DNA from: Serratia liquefaciens
GTDB lineage: Bacteria; Pseudomonadota; Gammaproteobacteria; Enterobacterales; Enterobacteriaceae
Assembly (NCBI GenBank): GCA_012719855.1
Contig: JAAXZN010000013.1
Location: 27,947-91,946 of the forward strand
Direction of reading: 5' to 3'
Length of the DNA stretch: 64,000 nt
Of the stretch, positions 50,197-59,544 are shown one piece after another. The notes below the pieces were generated by a model. That model made no database searches, had not been told where the DNA came from, and worked only from the letters and a program-made list of their open reading frames with translations. Position 1 is the first letter of the stretch. The number at the start of each line of letters is the position of its first letter. Made by a program: the position numbers and the translations under genes.

Positions 50197-52743
50197 ATGT
50201 TCGAGCTTAAAAAATCACAATGGCAGCCTCTACTCTATCTGGTACTGCCTCTAAGCTATGTTGCCCCGGCTATGGCGGTTTCCGAAAACTACACCTTCGA
50301 CGCCTCACTGTTACGCGGCAGTATTCTTAGCAATACTGCACTAAATCAGTTTAATCAGCAGGACAAAATTACGCCCGGCAGTTATCAGCTTGACCTGTTT
50401 ATTAACGGCACCTTTCTTGAGCGTGATCAGGTCATATTTATTAGGAATAACGAAAAACAGGTGTTGCCCTGTTTTAAGCTCGAACAGCTTGCGCGTTTTG
50501 GGTTAAAAAAAACGCCTGTCATGGCGGAGAAAACTTGCCTGCAACCTGAATATGACATCAAAGACATCACAACGAATACCGATATCTCCCAGTTGCGCAT
50601 GGATCTCAGTATTCCACAGGCAATGTTAACAGGAAGGGCAGCCGGCACTGTCAATGCATCCAGCTTGAACAGTGGTGAGTCGATGGCCTTTATCAACTAT
50701 AACTTGAACCAATACCACGTCAGCTATCGTAAAAATCAGGCCAAAGATCTCGACTCAACCTATGCCAACCTCAACGGCGGTTTTAACGTCGGACTTTGGC
50801 GCTATCGCCAGCAGTCCAGCTATCGTTACGACGCTGAATTCGGCAGTCATTTGGACACCAGCCGTCGATATGTACAACGAGCCATTTTCCCCTGGCGCAG
50901 TGAATTATTGCTGGGCGAGGGATTCACCGACGGGCATTTCTTTTCCGGACTTGGATTTCGTGGCATTCAACTAAGCTCAGATGATCGTATGTTGCCTGAC
51001 TCTTTACGGGGTTATGCTCCCGTAGTGCGGGGAGTTGCTAAAAGCAATGCTCGTGTAACCGTGCAGCAAGGTAAAAGCACGCTATACGAAACGACAGTGG
51101 CGCCCGGACCTTTCGCTATTAACGATCTTTACGCGACCAACTACGCCGGCGATCTAACCGTTATAGTGACCGAAGCCGATGGCAGCGTCAGTACCTTCAC
51201 CGTACCTTTTGCCGCAGTGCCGGAATCTATACGTCCGGGTTTATCGCGATATTCTGCCACCCTCGGTCGCTCTCGCTATATCGGTGACAACGACGTATTC
51301 AGCGAATTGACCTGGCAACAGGGCCTGACAAACGCCCTCACCTTCAATGCGGGTAATCAGTTGGCTGATGGTTACCAGGCATTTATGCTCGGTGGCGTTT
51401 ACAGCAATTGGTTGGGAGCATTCGGCATGGATACAACGTATTCACATGCCAGCCTGCCTGGGGGAAACACTTCTGGTTGGATGCTACATCTTTCCTATAG
51501 CAAAACGTTCAGCCCGACAGATACCACCTTATCCATAGCCGGTTACCGTTACTCTACCGAGGGATTTCGCGATCTTAGTGATGTCCTGGGGGTTCGCCAT
51601 GCCGCCAATAATGATCAAATCTGGCAATCAGATTCATATCGCCAACGCTCACGGTTCGAGGTTGCGATCAATCAAGGTATGGATATGCTGGGTAACCTGA
51701 CCATGTCAGGTTCCACACAGGATTATCGCGACCAACGCGGCAGGGACAACCAGTTGCAGCTGGGCTGGGGGAAAACTTTTGGCAATGGGGTAGCGCTCAA
51801 CCTGTCTGTGACCAGAACACGTAGTCTGGGCAACAGCTACAGCAGCGAAAATTACCTAGGTGACAGACAATCTGACAGCGTATACCGTAGCCCGCTCACC
51901 AACGCCACACAAACTGTCACAGCCTTGTCAGTCAGTTTTCCGCTCGGGCGTACATCCTCTGCACCAAGCGTATCCCTTCTTGCTAATCACAGCCAAGGCC
52001 AAGGCGGTAGCTACCAGTCAGCGCTTTCCGGCAGCATTGGCGAAGACCAACCTATCAGCTACGGTTTGAATTTCACCACTGACGATAACCACAATCAAAG
52101 TATATGGGGCGGTAACCTGCAGACCCGCTTGCCTTACGCCAACATGACAGGGTCCATTTCTACTTCACGCCAATACTGGCAAGGTTCCGCATCCCTGCAA
52201 GGTGCAGTCGTAGCACATCGTGGCGGCATCACACTGGGGCCCTACGTTGGCGATACCTTTGCACTGATTGACGCCCCGGGGGCCAGCGGAGCACAAGTTA
52301 TGGATGGGCAAGGTGCGCGTGTTGACAGTTTTGGCTATGCATTAGCACCGGCTTTAGTTCCATACCATTACAACACCATTGCCTTAAATCCTCAGGGAAT
52401 GAATAACAAGGCTGAACTGGAAGAAGGTCAACAACGCGTCGCGCCTTACGCTGGTTCATCCGTCAGGCTCCATTTCAAAACATTACGCGGGCAGGCTCTA
52501 TTGATCACTGCGCAGCGACCTGGCAATAGCGCAATACCCATGGGGACAAGCGTCGTAGATTCATCTGGCGAAAATAGAGGAATGGTCGGTCAGGCCAATC
52601 AGATTTACCTACGCAGCGATAAGCGTGAAGACGAACTGCTTTTAAGTTGGGGTAAATCGGCAAACCAACAGTGTCGGTTGCGTTATCGCTTATCTTCCAT
52701 CGATGAAAGTCCCATTCAGCGGCTTAATGCTTCATGTGATTAA
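50197..52743 (+). CDS. Outer-membrane fimbrial usher
   Basis: 848 residues, normal usher length. A signal peptide (about 1-27) is followed by the chaperone-binding N domain (NYTFDASLLRGSILSNTALNQF), the 24-strand barrel with the plug region (RGYAPVVRGVAKSNARVTVQQG) and C-terminal domains ending in a Cys pair (NQQCRLRYRL and LNASCD). AGGGAG precedes the ATG, 20 bp after the chaperone gene. It forms the secretion pore and assembly platform of the fimbria. Confidence 0.93.
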   Translation: MFELKKSQWQPLLYLVLPLSYVAPAMAVSENYTFDASLLRGSILSNTALNQFNQQDKITPGSYQLDLFINGTFLERDQVIFIRNNEKQVLPCFKLEQLARFGLKKTPVMAEKTCLQPEYDIKDITTNTDISQLRMDLSIPQAMLTGRAAGTVNASSLNSGESMAFINYNLNQYHVSYRKNQAKDLDSTYANLNGGFNVGLWRYRQQSSYRYDAEFGSHLDTSRRYVQRAIFPWRSELLLGEGFTDGHFFSGLGFRGIQLSSDDRMLPDSLRGYAPVVRGVAKSNARVTVQQGKSTLYETTVAPGPFAINDLYATNYAGDLTVIVTEADGSVSTFTVPFAAVPESIRPGLSRYSATLGRSRYIGDNDVFSELTWQQGLTNALTFNAGNQLADGYQAFMLGGVYSNWLGAFGMDTTYSHASLPGGNTSGWMLHLSYSKTFSPTDTTLSIAGYRYSTEGFRDLSDVLGVRHAANNDQIWQSDSYRQRSRFEVAINQGMDMLGNLTMSGSTQDYRDQRGRDNQLQLGWGKTFGNGVALNLSVTRTRSLGNSYSSENYLGDRQSDSVYRSPLTNATQTVTALSVSFPLGRTSSAPSVSLLANHSQGQGGSYQSALSGSIGEDQPISYGLNFTTDDNHNQSIWGGNLQTRLPYANMTGSISTSRQYWQGSASLQGAVVAHRGGITLGPYVGDTFALIDAPGASGAQVMDGQGARVDSFGYALAPALVPYHYNTIALNPQGMNNKAELEEGQQRVAPYAGSSVRLHFKTLRGQALLITAQRPGNSAIPMGTSVVDSSGENRGMVGQANQIYLRSDKREDELLLSWGKSANQQCRLRYRLSSIDESPIQRLNASCD

Positions 52744-52768
52744 AGTCGTCGATTTATCAGGAGTATCT

Positions 52769-54106
52769 ATGAAATTAACCCCATATTTATGGGCGGGTTC
52801 GGCATTACTTACAGTATCCGTACTCAGTGTGCCCGCACAAGCGCAATGCACCCGCGTCGCCCCTGCGATTGATTCAGGCTGTGATGCCTGCGGCGTAGGT
52901 ACTGCATTAGGTCGGGTCAATTTGACCAGTACATATTTGCAACCCGTCGGTACACCACTTGGAAACAGCGTATTCAACCTTACTTCCGGTACACGTTATC
53001 CCGACCCGAATAAAGTTTTGTATGAGTGTGATATCAGTGACATCGGCCAAATCTACGAAGTTTTCGCCACAAATGGAGACGATCGCGTTGGTGGTTATTT
53101 CGATCTTGGAGCTCAGGATGGCAACCCTAATTACTATGCCACCTATTTTCCCTACGTCGGCATTCGGTTGACACATTTGGATTCAGGCAAAGCGTTCACA
53201 CGTTACTGGCAGTCCTCCCCCATTACGCGTTACGCGACTGCTGGCAACAAAGTTCAAATAAGGGTAAAAGACTTCAGTGCTGTCCGTGCCGATCTTATCC
53301 GGATAAGTACACTCCCTGGAATGGGTGCAAGTAACTACTGCGGTTATAATGCAGCTAACTTGTTAGCCGGTATGGCTTCGACAACCGGCAATTCAAACTA
53401 CACCTGCACGCAGCCAAATGGCTATGTCACATTTCAAGGACCGGGTATTCCCTCAGACCCAATAGGCAGCGATTCCGCAACTAACTTTGCCACCTGGGGC
53501 ACTGGCCGCTGGAATGCAATTGGCATGGGCACTACACCGATATCATCCCTTTCTTATACTGCCACCTGCGTCGCGCGTAATGTGACGCCTCTGGTGATCC
53601 TGCCAACAATCTCTGTCAGTGAATTAACCGCAGGGCAAACCTCTCAGGCGCAGTTCACCATCAATATCGAATGCGATAACGCCGCCGTTTCCGGTATTAA
53701 CACCAACAACACAGCGCTCGGTTTGCAAGTCCCTTATGACAGTTACGCATTGGCTCAACAACTAGGGTTAGTTAATGCCAATGGTGGAGTAAGCCACCTG
53801 CTTTCCAGCGGTTACGGCAGTGACAGTAGTGTGGCTACGGGCGTGGGCATTGCACTTTCTAATGCCAATAATGGAACACCGATGAACTTTGTAGGCTGGG
53901 CTCGTTGCAGTTCCGGTCAGTGTCCACAAGGTAACGCTGCTGGCTGGTATCCAGTACTCAATGGCACTAGTGGCGGCGGCAGCACTGCCGCAGGATTCAC
54001 CCACTACACTACTCAACTGTCAGCAACGCTCGAACGCCTGCCAGGACAGACGGTCACCGCTGGTAAAGTGGATACCAAAGCCTATGTTTGGGTTAAGGTG
54101 CAATAA
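52769..54106 (+). CDS. Fimbrial tip adhesin (two-domain)
   Basis: 445 residues. A signal peptide ends near AQA-QC (residue 27). The N-terminal half is Cys-rich (CTRVAPAIDSGCDACGVG) and probably the lectin or receptor-binding domain; I recognise no known ligand type. The C-terminal pilin-like domain starts near YTATCVARNVTPLVILPTISVSELTAG and ends with DTKAYVWVKVQ. This layout is that of FimH/MrkD-type adhesins, but it is longer than FimH (300). CAGGAG precedes the ATG. The stop overlaps the next chaperone start (TAATG). Confidence 0.8.
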   Translation: MKLTPYLWAGSALLTVSVLSVPAQAQCTRVAPAIDSGCDACGVGTALGRVNLTSTYLQPVGTPLGNSVFNLTSGTRYPDPNKVLYECDISDIGQIYEVFATNGDDRVGGYFDLGAQDGNPNYYATYFPYVGIRLTHLDSGKAFTRYWQSSPITRYATAGNKVQIRVKDFSAVRADLIRISTLPGMGASNYCGYNAANLLAGMASTTGNSNYTCTQPNGYVTFQGPGIPSDPIGSDSATNFATWGTGRWNAIGMGTTPISSLSYTATCVARNVTPLVILPTISVSELTAGQTSQAQFTINIECDNAAVSGINTNNTALGLQVPYDSYALAQQLGLVNANGGVSHLLSSGYGSDSSVATGVGIALSNANNGTPMNFVGWARCSSGQCPQGNAAGWYPVLNGTSGGGSTAAGFTHYTTQLSATLERLPGQTVTAGKVDTKAYVWVKVQ

Positions 54107-54861
54107 TGATAAATCGAATTATACAAAATAGTTATATCTTGTTGCTCGTTTTGAATCTGTTACCCCCTATCGCGCAGGCGGGAATTATCGCCTCCGCGAC
54201 GCGTGTCATTTTCTACGAAGGGGATAACGAACAAACGCTGATGCTGGCTAATACAAACCGCTATCCTATTGTCGTGCAAACTTGGGTTGATCACGGTGAC
54301 GTAAATACAGCGCCTGAATTATCCCATGCACCTTTTGTTGCACTCCCAAGTGTATTTGGCATGCAACCTGGTGCATTGAAAGGTTTGAAAATTATTCTTG
54401 CCGACGCAGGCTTTCCTACCGATAAAGAGTCTGTTTACTGGCTTAATTTATATGAAATCCCCCCCAGTCAACCCGCAGTTCCACCACAGCAGTCACGCGT
54501 GACACTTGCGATGAATACGCAAATGAAAATCTTCTATCGCCCAAAGAAATTGGCGGGGAAAGCGGAACTTGCATCTGATAGCGCCTCTTTTAAATTGGAG
54601 AAATCAGGTAAAGGTTATCGTTTGGTCTGTAAAAATGACTCCGCATTCTACCTTTCTTTTGCTTATCTTTCAGTCCAGTTAGGGAAAAGACATTATTCAG
54701 TACAGCTAGAAAACGACATGATGACCGCTCCATACAGCACTAAAAGCTATTACATTGATTACATCAATGACTCGGACTTATCTCAGATCGCAACAGTCAA
54801 CGTGGCAATTATTAATGATCAGGGAAAACAGATAGCCAAACAGTACCCAGCACTCAGATAA
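54106..54861 (+). CDS. Second periplasmic fimbrial chaperone
   Basis: 251 residues. A signal peptide ends near AQA-GI. PapD-family marks are present: IIASATRVIFYEGDNEQTLMLANTNRYPIVVQTWVDHGD, FVALPSVFGMQPGALKGLKII, ESVYWLNLYEIPP and MNTQMKIFYRPKKL. It is clearly different in sequence from the first chaperone of the operon. Its position, overlapping the adhesin gene by one base, suggests it is dedicated to the adhesin, as known for a few two-chaperone systems; that is inference. Confidence 0.88.
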   Translation: MINRIIQNSYILLLVLNLLPPIAQAGIIASATRVIFYEGDNEQTLMLANTNRYPIVVQTWVDHGDVNTAPELSHAPFVALPSVFGMQPGALKGLKIILADAGFPTDKESVYWLNLYEIPPSQPAVPPQQSRVTLAMNTQMKIFYRPKKLAGKAELASDSASFKLEKSGKGYRLVCKNDSAFYLSFAYLSVQLGKRHYSVQLENDMMTAPYSTKSYYIDYINDSDLSQIATVNVAIINDQGKQIAKQYPALR

Positions 54862-54902
54862 TAATAAAAAATCACAATCATTTAGTACAGGACATAGGGA
54901 AA

Positions 54903-55784
54903 ATGAGTCTAAATAAGTTTCAGATACAATTTCACCTGGAGAAACAGGCAAAATCAATACGAAGCTCTAATTTATTTCACTCCGCAATTGTAAAACATAG
55001 CGTGATGTTGAAAGACACTTATAGAAAACACCCTTTATTTTATAAAATAATCTTCAGAAACAGTCGATTCATTATTTGTTCGACGATACTATCCATATAT
55101 TACAACCGACCAAATGCTGGATTGAAAGATGTCAAACTATTCTTCAAAGGTAAGAATATCATCAGTGAAAATTCTCTGGATTCTTTCCTGTTTTTTCTAC
55201 GGGTGGGCCGTAGGCTGGAGGTCATGCATCCTGAGCAAGATAAACGACAATTGCTCTATAAACCTACGCCAAGCGCACTGCGTGAAACACATGCACTCAT
55301 CGCCTCCATGGCCTTGCCCTATCAAGTGATCGCCCCTTCTATACCCGTCGCAGCATTACTTGAAACATCTGATTTCATACCAGCGTTTTTTGAAGCCTAT
55401 GGCCAACTGATGCTTAAAGAAATTTACCTGATTGATTTGGTACCACAAGCCGATTTATTCATCAGCAAAGATGCCGGGCACATGGTTTTGATGATGCTTT
55501 TTATAGAAAGCATCGAACAAGACTCACCATTATTGCTCATTTCTTCAGCAAGAATTGCCAAGTTTTGTTCAGTGTCACGCGCGCACATTAACCGTATTCT
55601 CCTTTCAGCAGAGAAGTCGGGATTATTAATGACAACCAATAACGTAGTGATTGAGCTCAACAGTTCTTTCTTTATCATGGCAGAACGCTATTTCAGCTTA
55701 TACTTCGCAATGGTGGGATTTGGCCTTGATTTCGTATGGAAAAACCATAGCTCTTCTGAAGAGAATAATAGCACTCCATTATAA
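54903..55784 (+). CDS. Putative helix-turn-helix regulator at the end of the fimbrial island
   Basis: 293 residues; I do not recognise a named family. The N-terminal 110 residues are basic and hydrophobic in patches (HPLFYKIIFRNSRFIICSTILSIYYNRPN). A segment near residues 210-240 reads SSARIAKFCSVSRAHINRILLSAEKSGLL, which looks like a winged helix-turn-helix. AT-rich like the fimbrial genes and 41 bp after the second chaperone, it is probably co-transcribed and may feed back on the fimbrial promoter. AGGGAAA precedes the ATG. Confidence 0.6.
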   Translation: MSLNKFQIQFHLEKQAKSIRSSNLFHSAIVKHSVMLKDTYRKHPLFYKIIFRNSRFIICSTILSIYYNRPNAGLKDVKLFFKGKNIISENSLDSFLFFLRVGRRLEVMHPEQDKRQLLYKPTPSALRETHALIASMALPYQVIAPSIPVAALLETSDFIPAFFEAYGQLMLKEIYLIDLVPQADLFISKDAGHMVLMMLFIESIEQDSPLLLISSARIAKFCSVSRAHINRILLSAEKSGLLMTTNNVVIELNSSFFIMAERYFSLYFAMVGFGLDFVWKNHSSSEENNSTPL

Positions 55785-55817
55785 TTTAGATTGATATTTC
55801 ATCGTGACGGAGCTGCC

Positions 55818-56423
55818 TTAGGTACTAATATTACGACTCCGCAACACCCTATCCACCAGCCCCCATTCCACCGCTTGCTCGGCGCTCATAAAGCGATCGC
55901 GATCGAGCGCACGCTCAACCTCTTCGTAGCTACGACCACAGTGTTCGGCGTACAGGCGGATCACGGTGTGCTTGGTGCGTTTCATCTCTTCGGCGTGGAT
56001 AAGGATATCTGAGGCTTGCCCCTGAAAACCGCCCAGTGGCTGGTGCACATGCAGGCTGGCATTGGGCAGAGCCATGCGGTGGCCGGCTTCTCCCGCCATC
56101 AGCAGAAATGACCCCATCGAGCGAGCGGTGCCCATACACAATGTATGCACCGGCGCGTTGATGTACTGCATGGTGTCGTAGATGGCGAAGCCACTGGTAA
56201 TCACCCCGCCCGGTGAATTGATATATAAATTTATCGGTTTCTCCGGGTTCTCAGCTTCGAGAAACAGCAGTTGAGCACAGAGCATTTCTGCCACCTGATC
56301 GTTGACCTCCCCATTGAGGAAAACGATGCGGTCACGCAGCAGCCGCGAATAAATGTCGAACGAGCGTTCTCCCTGGCTGGTCTGTTCTACCACCATCGGG
56401 ACGAGCAGCATCGATTCCCGCAT
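55818..56423 (-). CDS. ClpP-family serine protease (second ClpP, orphan)
   Basis: 201 residues. The catalytic triad is intact: Ser102 in [12 protein letters not shown], His127 in HVHQPLGG and Asp176 in RDRFMS. N-terminal [28 protein letters not shown] replaces the propeptide start of standard ClpP, and [13 protein letters not shown] is kept. Standard enterobacterial clpP sits with clpX and tig; this copy has no AAA+ partner nearby and differs at many positions (for example GTARS for GQAAS), so it is a paralogue. It might form mixed or separate 14-mers. AGGAG precedes the ATG. It begins the GC-rich region after the fimbrial island. Confidence 0.87.
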   Translation of the reverse strand: MRESMLLVPMVVEQTSQGERSFDIYSRLLRDRIVFLNGEVNDQVAEMLCAQLLFLEAENPEKPINLYINSPGGVITSGFAIYDTMQYINAPVHTLCMGTARSMGSFLLMAGEAGHRMALPNASLHVHQPLGGFQGQASDILIHAEEMKRTKHTVIRLYAEHCGRSYEEVERALDRDRFMSAEQAVEWGLVDRVLRSRNIST

Positions 56424-56464
56424 CGGTGAACTCCTGTTTTCAGATTGGAATGATGAGTTGAGCG

Positions 56465-56803
56465 TCAGGCAGCGCGCATCAGGTGCAATCCACCGTCGTT
56501 CGCGGCCGTCAACCTGGCGTCGTCGAGTCGGTGAATGACGCGTAACAGGCTTCCGCCGTCGGCGGCGGGCAGAATTTGCAAAGTCACGGTACTTTCGAGG
56601 TACGGCGGCCGATCATCACGCATCCGGTAGCTGATTGCTTCGCCCGGCGTTATCGCTACCGGTTCGATATCGGCCAGTTCAGCATTCGGTAACCATTGTT
56701 CGCGCAATGCCGGGATCCCCATAGCCCGCCAGACTTTCTCTGGCGACGCATCGAGTTGATACTCCAGCACCAGCGGCGGCAGCTGGGCGTCGGTCGGGTT
56801 CAT
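56465..56803 (-). CDS. SRPBCC / AHSA1-like small protein
   Basis: 112 residues from the ATG at 56803, which overlaps the ArsR stop by four bases. The N-terminal [25 protein letters not shown] is the typical start of the AHSA1/START-like fold; [21 protein letters not shown] and a C-terminal [13 protein letters not shown] follow. ArsR-AHSA1 pairs are common in bacteria, where the second protein probably binds a small hydrophobic ligand. Its ligand is unknown. Confidence 0.78.
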   Translation of the reverse strand: MNPTDAQLPPLVLEYQLDASPEKVWRAMGIPALREQWLPNAELADIEPVAITPGEAISYRMRDDRPPYLESTVTLQILPAADGGSLLRVIHRLDDARLTAANDGGLHLMRAA

Positions 56804-57114
56804 TGATCCATGTCCTTTAGCAAAATGTTCAGCCTGTCGATGCGTGCTGGCCAGAAGGCACGGTACTTGTCCAGCCATTGCGCGATGAGCGCCAACCCTT
56901 GCGGGTCAATCTGATAATTGACGAAACGGCCCTGCCGCGCCTCGCACACCAGCCCCGCCTGCCGCAACACGGCCAGGTGTTGAGACATCGCCGACTGGCT
57001 GATCGACATGCCTTCACGCAGAGCGCTGGCATTCATGCCGCCAGCGGCCAGTTTTTCGAAGATGCTGCGCCGGGTGGGATCCGCAAGCGCTTTGAAGAGG
57101 TCATTTTCATTCAT
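56800..57114 (-). CDS. ArsR/SmtB family transcriptional repressor
   Basis: 104 residues. Winged helix: LFKALADPTRRSIFEKLAAGGMNASALREGMSISQSAMSQHLAVLRQAGLVCEARQGRFVNYQI in order. No Cys cluster for metal binding (ELCVCDL type) is present, so it belongs to the non-metal group often paired with AHSA1 proteins. An inverted repeat sits at its promoter, suggesting autorepression. Confidence 0.88.
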   Translation of the reverse strand: MNENDLFKALADPTRRSIFEKLAAGGMNASALREGMSISQSAMSQHLAVLRQAGLVCEARQGRFVNYQIDPQGLALIAQWLDKYRAFWPARIDRLNILLKDMDQ

Positions 57115-57121
57115 GACTATA

Positions 57122-57144
57122 CATTAGTAGTCACTTATCTAATG
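57122..57144 (-). promoter_or_regulatory. Candidate ArsR operator
   Basis: CATTAG (57122-57127) and CTAATG (57139-57144) form an inverted repeat with an 11-base spacer, just upstream of the ArsR start at 57114. The size and AT-rich arms suit an ArsR dimer. Confidence 0.5.
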
Positions 57145-57194
57145 CGCAAGTTTAGCGCGGAAATAATCGCAGCTACGCCAAAGAAAGGGCGTGA

Positions 57195-58433
57195 TCATAG
57201 CGTCACGCTCAAAGCGCCAAGACCGATAAACAACCCGGCGATGGTGGCGCTCATCAGATTAGACAAGGTGGCGGCCAGCAGCGCGCGCAGGCCCAGGCTG
57301 GCAATATCCGAAGCGCGTTCCGGTGCTACCGCGCTGAACGCCCCCACTACCACGGCGATCGAGCCGAAGTTGGCAAACCCGCACAGTGCGAAAGAGATGA
57401 CGGCGATGGTTTTAGGATCGAGCACCGCGACGCTGTCTTTGAGATAGGCTGAAAAATTCACGTAAGCGACGAATTCGTTGATCGCCAGCTTCTGGCCAAT
57501 CAGCCCGCCGACCACCCCAGCGTTATCCCAGCTAACCCCCATGATATAGGCCAAAGGCGAGAACAAATAACCGAACAGCCTTTCCAGGCTGAGCTGTTGC
57601 CAGCCCAACAGGCCGCCGAGCCCGCCGATCAGGCCATTGATCAGCGCAATTAACGCCACAAAGGCCATTACCACAGTAGCGACGCCCACGGCAATTTTCA
57701 GCCCGAGCATCGCGCCGCTGGCCGCGGCTTCGATAATGCTCGCCGGGCGTTTTTCACTGAATGCCATCTGGCTGAACTCGACCTGCGACACCTCGGTTGC
57801 CGGGCTGAGCATACGTGCGAACAGAATGCCGCCGGGGATCGGTACGCCAAGGCCAGCATACCCCACCAACATCGATCCGGCGATCGACGCCATTCCGCTG
57901 CAAATCACGGTAAAGAGCTCATTTCGGCTCATCTTGTTGATAAAAGGCTTAAGCACCGCGGGCAGTTCGTTTTGGCCTAAAAAGATGGTGGTCACCGCGG
58001 CAAAAGCCTCAACCTTGCTGATCCTCAGCATCTTTTGGAATACATAACCCAGCAGGTTAATCATCCACCCCATCACCCCAAGGTAATAGAGAATCGAAAT
58101 CAGTGCAGTAATAAAAATAATGGCCGGCAGAACATGAAAAGCAAAAATAAAGCCTGCGCCGTCAAACAAGACATTCATTTTCGGGCCGACCAATCCGCCA
58201 AAAATAAATGAGCTACCGGCATCGCTGTACGAAATCACCTTATTGACCCCGCCTGCAATGGCATTAACGACCCATTTACCGGCGGGCACATACAACATTA
58301 CTGCACCAAGCAGCACCTGCAGTATTAATGCGCTGCACACGGTTCTCAGACTGATTCTTTTGCGGTTGTTGGAAAAAATAAAAGCAATAAGGAGAAGAAT
58401 ACAGATACCTGACAGGCTGCGTAGTAAGTCCAT
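57195..58433 (-). CDS. psuT: NupC-family nucleoside transporter, probable pseudouridine uptake (PsuT)
   Basis: 412 residues. A concentrative nucleoside transporter with about ten hydrophobic segments and the family motifs FIFAFHVLPAIIFITALISILYYLG, FLGQNELPAVLKPF, GYAGLGVPIPGG and FALCGFANFGSIAVVVG. It is the third gene of the psuK-psuG-psuT set, as in E. coli (yeiM), so pseudouridine is the likely substrate. A long hairpin separates it from psuG. GGGATGG precedes the ATG. Confidence 0.85.
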   Translation of the reverse strand: MDLLRSLSGICILLLIAFIFSNNRKRISLRTVCSALILQVLLGAVMLYVPAGKWVVNAIAGGVNKVISYSDAGSSFIFGGLVGPKMNVLFDGAGFIFAFHVLPAIIFITALISILYYLGVMGWMINLLGYVFQKMLRISKVEAFAAVTTIFLGQNELPAVLKPFINKMSRNELFTVICSGMASIAGSMLVGYAGLGVPIPGGILFARMLSPATEVSQVEFSQMAFSEKRPASIIEAAASGAMLGLKIAVGVATVVMAFVALIALINGLIGGLGGLLGWQQLSLERLFGYLFSPLAYIMGVSWDNAGVVGGLIGQKLAINEFVAYVNFSAYLKDSVAVLDPKTIAVISFALCGFANFGSIAVVVGAFSAVAPERASDIASLGLRALLAATLSNLMSATIAGLFIGLGALSVTL

Positions 58434-58504
58434 AAATCCATCCCTTAATTCCCGTGGTATTTCAGCCGTAGCTGAAAATTCATTGGGTATGTAAATGTAC
58501 CTGT

Positions 58505-58548
58505 CCTGAAAGGTGAAAAGGGCAAAGCACTCCCCTCCACCTTTCAGG
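58505..58548 (-). repeat. Intercistronic hairpin between psuG and psuT
   Basis: An 11-bp perfect inverted repeat, CCTGAAAGGTG (58505-58515) with CACCTTTCAGG (58538-58548), encloses 22 bases. On the reverse (operon) strand no T-tract follows. On the forward strand TTTTTATTT comes soon after, so it could also stop antisense reading. Likely an mRNA processing or stability element. Confidence 0.55.
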
Positions 58549-58605
58549 CTGGCGTTTTTATTTAATGTTGTTTATAGGGTAAAACTTAAGGAATAACGCG
58601 TCGTC

Positions 58606-59544
58606 TCAGGCGGCGGCCTCCTGATAACAGCAGGCAATTTGCGCAGCCAGCCTGGCGTTGTTGAACACCAGTTGAATATTGGCGGTCAGGCTGTCACCCC
58701 CGGTCAATTCAGCCACTCTGGCCAGCAAAAATGGCGTGCTATCCTTGCCCTGAACCCCCTGTTCCACCGATTCCCGCACTGCCCGCTCGATGGCGGCATT
58801 AATTTTTTCCTCCGGCACCGCATACTGCGCCGGGATTGGGTTGGCAATCACCATGCCGCCATCCAGGCCGGTCTGCCATTTGGTGGCCATGGCGCGGGCA
58901 ATCTCCTCCGGGGCATCCAGCTGAATGCTGACCCTGAAGGGGCTGGTACGGCAAAAGAAGGCCGGCAGCGTTTGGGTCTGGTAGCCGATCAGCGGTACGC
59001 CGTGGGTTTCGAGGTATTCGGTGGTCAGCCCCAAATCCAAAATAGACTTGGCACCGGCGCAGATCACCGCGACATTGGTTCGCGCCAGCTCCTGCAGGTC
59101 CGCCGAGATATCAAACGTGTGTTCTGCGCCGCGGTGCACGCCGCCGATGCCACCTGTGGCAAAGACGTGAATGCCCGCCATCTCGGCAATAATCATGGTT
59201 GAGGCCACGGTGGTCGCCCCGTGTTTACCGGCTGCGACGATGAACGGCAGATCGCGGCGGCTCACTTTCGCCACCTTATGGCCCTCTTTGCCCAACAGCT
59301 CTATTTCCTCACGACTCAATCCCGCTTTCATGCGACCGTTGATGATGGCGATGGTCGCAGGCACCGCGCCGTGATCGCGGATTTTTTGTTCAACTTCCAG
59401 CGCCGTCTGCGCGTTCTGCGGGTACGGCATGCCGTGAGAAATGATGGTGGATTCCAGAGCCACAACCGGGCGTTTGTGGGCCAAAGCCTCGGCAACTTCC
59501 GGTGAAATGTCCAGGTAGTCATGGGAAATGATATTATTTTTCAT
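58606..59544 (-). CDS. psuG: Pseudouridine-5'-phosphate glycosidase
   Basis: 312 residues. PsuG splits the C-C bond of pseudouridine 5'-phosphate to uracil and ribose 5-phosphate. Glu31 in ALESTIISHGMP and the Schiff-base Lys166 in CAGAKSILDLG are at the E. coli positions, and metal-binding VFATGGIGGVHRGAE is intact. It overlaps psuK by four bases. Confidence 0.95.
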   Translation of the reverse strand: MKNNIISHDYLDISPEVAEALAHKRPVVALESTIISHGMPYPQNAQTALEVEQKIRDHGAVPATIAIINGRMKAGLSREEIELLGKEGHKVAKVSRRDLPFIVAAGKHGATTVASTMIIAEMAGIHVFATGGIGGVHRGAEHTFDISADLQELARTNVAVICAGAKSILDLGLTTEYLETHGVPLIGYQTQTLPAFFCRTSPFRVSIQLDAPEEIARAMATKWQTGLDGGMVIANPIPAQYAVPEEKINAAIERAVRESVEQGVQGKDSTPFLLARVAELTGGDSLTANIQLVFNNARLAAQIACCYQEAAA

